DNA of 10,619 nt from contig CAZVQR010000023.1 in the NCBI GenBank assembly GCA_964629505.1, positions 1-10,619 on the forward strand, in the 5' to 3' direction. The position numbers were made by a program, and so were the translations under genes. Under the pieces are notes generated by a model. The model ran no database searches and was not told the origin of the DNA. It saw only the letters and a program-made list of their open reading frames with translations. Of this stretch, positions 7,191 through 10,619 are shown piece after piece (positions within the stretch are counted from its first letter, which is position 1; each line of letters begins with the position of its first letter). The stretch comes from 2-02-FULL-44-35 sp964629505 (lineage in GTDB: Bacteria > Patescibacteriota > Minisyncoccia > Phycocordibacterales > DSPV01).

Positions 7191-7409
7191 TTTATTACTA
7201 TTACAACTGTTAATATGTGGAAAAATTAAAATTACCTTAATTACCAAATTAAATCAAATTATTTTTTTCTCACAATTTGTTGAAATTTTATGAATAACTT
7301 TTTAAGATTTAATAATTTTATTTTTAACTTGGGGATAATTGATTTTTTACTGACAACTTTTCAACATAATTTAAACAATTTTATCAACAAGTTTTCCCCA
7401 TAATTTTTC
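7191..7409. other. Candidate replication origin (oriC), dnaA-dnaN intergenic region
   Basis: These 219 bp are very AT-rich and free of plausible genes, and they lie between dnaA and dnaN, a common oriC site. Degenerate matches to the DnaA box TTATNCACA are TTATCAACA (7381-7389), TTTTCAACA (7358-7366) and TTTTCCCCA (7392-7400) on the + strand. On the - strand they are TTATCCCCA (7338-7330), TTTTCCACA (7224-7216) and ATTTCAACA (7286-7278). A - strand run TAATAGTAATAA just before the dnaN ATG resembles DnaA-trio repeats. Long A/T runs at about 7221-7265 and 7300-7326 could be unwinding elements. None of the boxes is a perfect consensus, so the call rests on clustering and location. Confidence 0.5.
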
Positions 7410-8750
7410 CTAAAACATTGCCCTAATTTGAGAGACTTCTTTAGCTAAAACACTGTCGTTTTTCATATCATTCTCTACTTTTTCACAGGAATGAATAACA
7501 GTGGTGTGGTCTCGGCCACCAAGCTTTTCACCAATGGATGGAAAAGAAATATTAAAATCCTTTCTTAAAATATACATCACAATTTGGCGCGGTCGCACCA
7601 CTTCTTTCCGACGGGTTTTTTCATAAATTGAGGCCTCATCTATATTGTAGAAATTGGCGATGGTTTTGACAATATCTTTCGGGGCGATGGATTTTTTTGG
7701 CTTGTCGGTATTCTTAATTAGGTTTTTTACTTCAACCAAAGAAAGGTCTTTGTTTTTGAATTGGGATTGGCAGATAATTATATTCAAAGCACCTTCCAGT
7801 TCCCTGATACTACCAGCCACCGAGTCGGCTAAATATTCAACAATGTCGTCAATTAAGAAAAAATTATTAAATCGGGCTTTGGCTCGCAAAATCGCCAAGC
7901 GCGACTCATGGTCTGGCGCTGGAATATCAACAATCATACCCGAGACGAAACGCGACTTGAGCCGGTCCTCTAAGTTGGGAATATAATTCGGGTGTTTGTC
8001 GGAAGAGAAAATAATCTGGTGATTGCCGTCATGTAAACTGTTAAATAAGTGAAAAAGTTCGTCCTGAGTTCGTTCGGTGTTGGAAAAAAACTGGATGTCG
8101 TCCATTATCAACACATCATACTTGCGGTATTTTTCTTTGAAATCATTCATTTTTTGATTTTGGACGGAATTGATGTAATCCACGGTGAATTTTTCCGAAG
8201 TGACATAAAAAACTTTCTTTTCCGGCCAGTTAATTTTAATTTGATTGCCGACCGCTTGAATCAAATGGGTCTTGCCGTGGCCGCTGCCGCCGTAGATGAA
8301 TAAGGGATTGTAGGCAATCGGTTTTTTGATTATGGCTTGGGAAGCGGCGTGAGCCAATTCATTGAACGAACCAACGACAAAAGTGTCAAAAGTATAACGG
8401 GGGTTTAAATTATTTTCTTTGTTGATGTAATGTTCCTTTAACGGCAATTCAATAGTTGGCGTCAACGAAAATTTTTCAGTTTCGGCAGCTTTCTTGTGCA
8501 GTTCTTTTTCGGAAACATTGTATTCCACCGCCCGAACAAAATCAGCCAGACCGCGCAAGGTCTTTAAAATCGTTCGGTGATATTTTTGCACCAGCCAATC
8601 TTTAACAAAAGTGTTGGGCACGGTTAAATAAACCACACCATCTTGAAGATTGGCGATACTGGTATTTTTGAACCAAGTATTGAAAGTGGCGCCGGAAACC
8701 CCCAATTCAATTTCGGCCAAAACGCTGTCCCAAAGTTTTTTATTATCCAT
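7410..8750 (-). CDS. dnaA: Chromosomal replication initiator protein DnaA
   Basis: DnaA binds DnaA boxes, melts oriC and recruits the replicative helicase. The 446-residue protein has domain I at about 1-85, beginning LWDSVLAEIELGVSGATFNTW. A short domain II follows, then an AAA+ domain from about 115 with Walker A GGSGHGKT (154-161), Walker B VLIMDDIQ (213-220), the arginine finger in RLKSRF (263-268, Arg267) and sensor 2 in GSIRELEGAL (313-322). The C-terminal DNA-binding domain carries the DnaA signature GGRDHTTVIHSCEKV (411-425). Walker A has Ser and His where GGVGLGKT is common; the catalytic Lys160 is kept. The start at 8750 gives the standard N-terminus and lies exactly where a perfect TATAAT predicts a leaderless transcript. 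dnaN follows on the same strand after the candidate origin. Confidence 0.97.
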   Translation of the reverse strand: MDNKKLWDSVLAEIELGVSGATFNTWFKNTSIANLQDGVVYLTVPNTFVKDWLVQKYHRTILKTLRGLADFVRAVEYNVSEKELHKKAAETEKFSLTPTIELPLKEHYINKENNLNPRYTFDTFVVGSFNELAHAASQAIIKKPIAYNPLFIYGGSGHGKTHLIQAVGNQIKINWPEKKVFYVTSEKFTVDYINSVQNQKMNDFKEKYRKYDVLIMDDIQFFSNTERTQDELFHLFNSLHDGNHQIIFSSDKHPNYIPNLEDRLKSRFVSGMIVDIPAPDHESRLAILRAKARFNNFFLIDDIVEYLADSVAGSIRELEGALNIIICQSQFKNKDLSLVEVKNLIKNTDKPKKSIAPKDIVKTIANFYNIDEASIYEKTRRKEVVRPRQIVMYILRKDFNISFPSIGEKLGGRDHTTVIHSCEKVENDMKNDSVLAKEVSQIRAMF

Positions 8751-8756
8751 TAAAGT

Positions 8757-8762
8757 ATTATA
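8757..8762 (-). promoter_or_regulatory. dnaA proximal -10 box (leaderless start)
   Basis: The - strand reads a perfect TATAAT, followed by six bases and then the dnaA ATG. Taking the last T as -7 puts the transcription start at 8750, the A of the start codon. No good -35 box is placed for it, so it may be weaker than the upstream promoter or may be bypassed by it. Confidence 0.5.
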
Positions 8763-8773
8763 CTAGCGTTCCC

Positions 8774-8802
8774 ATTATACAGAACTTGTGAACAACTCTT
8801 AA
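8774..8802 (-). promoter_or_regulatory. dnaA distal promoter
   Basis: On the - strand, -35 TTAAGA (8802-8797, 4 of 6 matches to TTGACA) is followed by a 17-bp spacer and a perfect TATAAT (8779-8774). The start would be near 8767, giving a leader of about 17 bases. This is the best-formed sigma-70-type promoter in the dnaA-rpmH region. Confidence 0.6.
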
Positions 8803-8816
8803 ATATGTTAGTAATA

Positions 8817-8825
8817 TGTGTATAA
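8817..8825 (-). promoter_or_regulatory. DnaA box in the dnaA-rpmH divergent region
   Basis: The - strand reads TTATACACA, a full match to TTATNCACA. On the + strand it overlaps the likely rpmH -10 box TATAAG (8821-8826), and it lies upstream of the dnaA promoters. A weaker 7-of-9 match lies at 8787-8795, inside the spacer of the distal dnaA promoter. DnaA-dependent control of dnaA and rpmH is a reasonable inference. Confidence 0.5.
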
Positions 8826-8836
8826 GTTGTTAATCA

Positions 8837-8977
8837 ATGTCTTTTACTTATAAACCCAAAAAACGAAAACGCGCCAGGACTCACGGTTTTCTTTCTCGTC
8901 AGAAAACTTACGGTGGCCGCCGAGCAATCCGCGAGCGCCGGCGCAAGGGCCGGGCGAAACTTTCAACTTCGCGGTAG
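8837..8977 (+). CDS. rpmH: Large ribosomal subunit protein bL34
   Basis: bL34 is a small, highly basic protein of the 50S subunit. The 46-residue ORF reads MSFTYKPKKRKRARTHGFL and continues through a GGRRAIRERRRKGRAKL-type ending, matching the bL34 pattern (TYQPSKRKRARTHGFLARM...GRKVLARRRAKGRKRL) over its whole length. About 40 percent of the residues are Arg or Lys. It diverges from dnaA across 86 bp, the classical bacterial arrangement. A TATAAG box (8821-8826) lies 10 bases before the ATG, so its leader would be only about four bases, and no Shine-Dalgarno is seen. The expected partner rnpA does not follow directly; three other genes intervene. No terminator is evident after its TAG stop at 8975-8977. 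Confidence 0.95.
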   Translation: MSFTYKPKKRKRARTHGFLSRQKTYGGRRAIRERRRKGRAKLSTSR

Positions 8978-8978
8978 T

Positions 8979-9006
8979 TTGAACTCGAGTGTTTTTGTGA
9001 TATATT
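8979..9006 (+). promoter_or_regulatory. Promoter of the DUF4258-DUF2283-NUDIX cassette
   Basis: TTGAAC (8979-8984, 4 of 6), a 16-bp spacer and an extended -10 TGATATATT (8998-9006; TATATT is 5 of 6) form a convincing promoter. It starts one base after the rpmH stop codon. The predicted start is 9013, one base before the ATG at 9014, again giving an essentially leaderless transcript. It indicates that the cassette need not depend on rpmH transcription. Confidence 0.6.
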
Positions 9007-9013
9007 ATCAGCA

Positions 9014-9267
9014 ATGGAGATTCGGTTCACCAAACATGCCATTGAGAAATTTATCGTATTACGGCGACACGGTCTGATTATTCTGAAAAAGAAAGTCTCA
9101 GNNNNNNNNNNGAATATCTTGATTATAGCCGATTACCATTATTGATTGCTCAAAGTAATTTTGATAAAAATCGAGTGCTCCGCGTGGTTTACAAAATAGT
9201 CTGGCAGAAAATCACTGTTGTCACTTTTTATCCGGGTAGGAAAAGCCAATATGAAAAAAGAAAATAA
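9014..9267 (+). CDS. DUF4258-type toxin-like protein, interrupted by assembly gap
   Basis: Two pieces of one gene flank a 10-N gap (9102-9111). The first piece gives MEIRFTKHAIEKFIVLRRHG and nine more residues. The second gives EYLDYSRLPLLIAQSNFDKN, then VLRVVYKIVWQKITVVTFYPGRK and ends at TAA 9265-9267. The early FTKHAIEKF helix and the late VVTFYPGRKSQYE strand-and-tail are the pattern of DUF4258 proteins, small RelE-like-sized proteins often found beside DUF2283 genes and suspected to be RNase toxins. The halves are out of frame across exactly 10 bases; a true gap length of 2 modulo 3 would restore the frame, so the N run is probably a placeholder. The 3' end overlaps the next gene by 17 bp, typical of toxin-antitoxin pairs. 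Family call moderately secure; toxin activity is inferred. Confidence 0.75.
9102..9111. other. Assembly gap (10 N)
   Basis: Ten unresolved bases interrupt the DUF4258 gene. The number is not compatible with a continuous frame between the two coding pieces, so the run probably marks a scaffold join of unknown length rather than ten counted bases. Confidence 0.95.
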
Positions 9268-9496
9268 TAAAGTAAAAGTTTCTTATGAGCGAGATGCCGA
9301 CATCTTGCGTTTTGAAGCGCCGGAGGGCGGCATTATTGACCACGCCCAAGAAATGGGTAATTTGGTGGTTCATTTTACCAAAGATGAAAAGCCGGTGTTG
9401 GTGGAAGTGCTGGAGACAATCAATTCTTTCCGCCGCAATCCCCACTCGCTTCAAGAAATGCTAAATCTCACCAGCGCAGTAAAAATTCCAGCATAA
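9251..9496 (+). CDS. DUF2283-family protein, likely antitoxin partner
   Basis: The 81-residue protein begins MKKENNKVKVSYERDADILR and fits DUF2283, whose members open with a V-x-Y-D/E-x-x-A-D-x-L pattern and form a small beta-rich fold. The later part NLVVHFTKDEKPVLVEVLE (38-56) matches the second hairpin (typically VILDLDEDGNLVGIEIL). The frame is open to 9218, but the ATG at 9251 gives the family N-terminus. It has the clearest Shine-Dalgarno-like sequence in the window, AGGA at 9238-9241 with nine bases of spacing, inside the upstream gene. That fits reinitiation or coupled translation after the 17-bp overlap with the DUF4258 gene. Gene order is toxin first, antitoxin second. Role as neutralising partner is inferred from this pairing. 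The NUDIX gene follows after 13 bp. Confidence 0.8.
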   Translation: MKKENNKVKVSYERDADILRFEAPEGGIIDHAQEMGNLVVHFTKDEKPVLVEVLETINSFRRNPHSLQEMLNLTSAVKIPA

Positions 9497-9509
9497 AAAA
9501 TATTTAAGC

Positions 9510-9935
9510 ATGAAAGAAGACGCTCTGTTTTGTGTGGGACAAAAAGCTTTTATTGAAAAAGACGGAAATGTACTTGTTTTGAATGATCCCTTGGAAGGAC
9601 TGGATTTTCCTGGTGGCAAAGTCCAAGTGGACGAAACTGATTTTGCGGAGGCATTGAAACGGGAAGTCAGAGAAGAAACTATGTTAGAAATTGAAGTCGG
9701 GGAACCGTTCGCGGTTTGGTACAATGAATTTGCTCCACCCCATCGCAACGCTGGAAAAAAAGTTTATCTAGTAGGTTTCAGGTGCAAATACAAATCGGGT
9801 GAAGTGGTTTTAAGCAGTGAACATAACAAATTTAGTTGGGTGAACAAAGATAATTTTCACGAAGCAGACGACGGCACGCAATATTTTACCCCTCTCAAAA
9901 AGTATTTTGAATTTGATTTTTGTAAAACTTTGTAG
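9510..9935 (+). CDS. NUDIX hydrolase
   Basis: NUDIX enzymes cleave nucleoside diphosphates linked to another moiety, using metal bound by the Nudix box. Here the box is GKVQVDETDFAEALKREV then REETML (36-59), with REVREE (51-56) supplying the catalytic Glu residues 52, 55 and 56. Two departures from GX5EX7REUXEEXGU are visible: eight rather than seven residues between Glu42 and Arg51, and Met58 where Gly is usual. The flanking FPGG (33-36) and a later FSWVNKDNF (108-116) are typical of the fold. The length of 141 is normal. Substrate cannot be predicted. The gene lies 13 bp after the DUF2283 stop and so is probably cotranscribed with the toxin-like pair. A candidate terminator begins within its last codons. 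Confidence 0.9.
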   Translation: MKEDALFCVGQKAFIEKDGNVLVLNDPLEGLDFPGGKVQVDETDFAEALKREVREETMLEIEVGEPFAVWYNEFAPPHRNAGKKVYLVGFRCKYKSGEVVLSSEHNKFSWVNKDNFHEADDGTQYFTPLKKYFEFDFCKTL

Positions 9936-9963
9936 ACACACCATGTCCACAGGTTGTATTTTT
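9931..9963 (+). terminator. Candidate terminator after the NUDIX gene
   Basis: TGTAGACA (9931-9938) pairs with TGTCCACA (9944-9951) with one mismatch across a five-base loop, and a T-rich run (9954-9963) follows. The stem contains the NUDIX stop codon. It is weaker than the terminator at 2292-2327, but it would separate the cassette from rnpA. Confidence 0.42.
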
Positions 9964-9988
9964 AAAAAACTTTTATTTCTTCAAACGA

Positions 9989-10321
9989 ATGTTGCCCAAA
10001 AAACAACGGGTTTCCAGGAAATTATTTGAGTTGGCTTATCGCACCAGCAGGACTTTCAGTTCGCCGGTTTTTGTGTTGAAAATATCATCGGCGCAAGAGA
10101 ATAGATTTGCTTTTTCGGTGTCGGCGAAAATTTGTCCCAAAGCGGTAGACAGAAACAAACTCCGCCGCCGCGGTTACGCGGCGGCGGCCAATCTTTATTC
10201 GCAAATAAAAACTCCCGCCATTTATTTATTCATCATCAAAAAAGGCGCCGACAAATTAAGTTTCCAAAAACTTCAAGAAGAAATAAAAAATATTTTACAA
10301 AAAGCCGGAATTTTAGCTTAA
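9989..10321 (+). CDS. rnpA: Ribonuclease P protein component
   Basis: RnpA binds the RNase P RNA and assists maturation of tRNA 5' ends. The 110-residue protein is typical in length. It opens MLPKKQRVSRKLFELAYRTS, like the KxxRLxxxxxFxxVxxxG start of the family, and has RFAFSVSAKICPKAVDRN (39-56) leading into the RNR-type motif RNKLRRR (55-61). KTPAIYLFIIKKGADKLSF (74-92) and a final helix follow. The Arg tract is followed by GYAAAAN, encoded by GC-rich codons that form a perfect 11-bp hairpin. No Shine-Dalgarno or convincing promoter is seen before the ATG at 9989. rnpA normally follows rpmH directly; here about 1 kb with three genes separates them. Its stop overlaps the convergent jag gene by 9 bp. 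Confidence 0.93.
   Translation: MLPKKQRVSRKLFELAYRTSRTFSSPVFVLKISSAQENRFAFSVSAKICPKAVDRNKLRRRGYAAAANLYSQIKTPAIYLFIIKKGADKLSFQKLQEEIKNILQKAGILA
10162..10187. other. Perfect GC hairpin inside rnpA
   Basis: CCGCCGCCGCG (10162-10172) and its exact reverse complement CGCGGCGGCGG (10177-10187) enclose the loop GTTA, an 11-bp all-GC stem. It encodes the Arg tract and Ala run of RnpA. It is the most stable local fold I see in a window with mostly AT-rich flanks. Whether it has a role or only reflects codon choice is unknown. Confidence 0.6.
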
Positions 10322-10619
10322 ATTTTCCACATACTTAATTACCACTTTCCTCCCCCGACCAAAACCAACTGATTCGGTTTTAATGTCAGTGAATGATTCC
10401 AACGCCGAATGAATAATCATCCGCTCGTAAGGCGACATCGGTTCCAATTCCATATTGGTTTTGAACGAGCGCGCCCGCTCGGCCATAATTTTGGCTTTCA
10501 GCTGCAACTCGCGGGTATTGTTTTCAAAATAGCCGTTGATGTCAATAAAAAATTTAATCGGCAAGTCAATTTTTTTACCCACCAAACGCCGCGCCACCAT
10601 TGTTAAAGCCCCCAAATGT
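10313..10619 (-). CDS. jag: Jag/KhpB RNA-binding protein, C-terminal part (5' end beyond window)
   Basis: The gene enters from the right edge, and only its last 101 codons plus stop are visible. The visible start HLGALTMVARRLVGKK is the end of a KH-type helix pair. A beta strand and basic helix (about FFIDINGYFENN to KAKIMAERAR) follow, then the linker LEPMSPYERMIIHSAL, whose R-x3-H (RMIIH) is the R3H motif, and TESVGFGRGRKVVIKY to the end. This order is that of Jag/KhpB, an RNA-binding partner of KhpA that affects cell division and envelope functions in Gram-positive bacteria. The N-terminal Jag domain cannot be seen. Usually jag lies downstream of rnpA and yidC in the same direction; here it converges on rnpA, overlapping by 9 bp. 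Family call secure; completeness unknown. Confidence 0.85.
   Translation of the reverse strand, partial: HLGALTMVARRLVGKKIDLPIKFFIDINGYFENNTRELQLKAKIMAERARSFKTNMELEPMSPYERMIIHSALESFTDIKTESVGFGRGRKVVIKYVENLS

Noticed and set aside
7191..7247. N-terminal extension of dnaN
   Set aside because: The 19 extra residues are not clamp-like and the start at 7190 gives the normal MKI... opening of DnaN.
6877..7293. 138-residue + strand ORF opposite dnaN
   Set aside because: It is the antisense shadow of dnaN and of AT-rich origin DNA; its hydrophobic look comes from the complement of Lys/Asn/Glu codons.
8983..8990. ACTCGAGT palindrome after rpmH as a terminator or operator
   Set aside because: It is only 8 bp without a loop and it lies within the spacer of a better supported promoter.

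Overview
The window carries a bacterial chromosomal replication-origin neighbourhood, most likely from a Candidate Phyla Radiation (Patescibacteria, probably Parcubacteria-like) genome. This assignment is inferred from the style of the sequence. Proteins are compact, YebC is shortened, almost no start codon has a Shine-Dalgarno sequence, several -10 boxes sit directly at start codons, and a DUF4258/DUF2283 pair is present. The stops used are TAA, TAG and TGA (TGA for yebC, overlapping the ruvC start), which agrees with the standard bacterial code. No 16S rRNA or other decisive marker is present.

Left part (1-2330, + strand): ruvB, yebC and ruvC form a tight operon (7-bp gap, then a 4-bp ATGA overlap). 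It combines two Holliday-junction proteins with the YebC/TACO1 translation factor, but ruvA is absent. A 40-residue very acidic ORF follows, and its last codons form the left arm of a strong bidirectional terminator that also ends tyrS from the other side. Middle part (2326-6092): tyrS (-) and a bifunctional class A penicillin-binding protein (+) diverge from a control region of about 35 bp with back-to-back extended -10 boxes and little or no room for 5' leaders.

Origin region (6093-8977): dnaN and dnaA lie on the - strand, separated by 219 bp of very AT-rich DNA with several degenerate DnaA boxes, a candidate oriC. rpmH (bL34) diverges from dnaA across an 86-bp region holding two perfect TATAAT boxes for dnaA and a consensus-type DnaA box over the rpmH -10.

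Right part (8978-10619): the usual rpmH-rnpA pair is split by what looks like a self-contained cassette. It has its own promoter, a DUF4258 toxin-like gene (interrupted by a 10-N assembly gap), an overlapping DUF2283 antitoxin-like gene, a NUDIX hydrolase gene and a candidate terminator. rnpA follows, and a partial jag/khpB gene (KH plus R3H domains) converges on rnpA with a 9-bp overlap instead of lying downstream in the same direction. The cassette and the inverted jag are the main departures from an ordinary dnaA neighbourhood.
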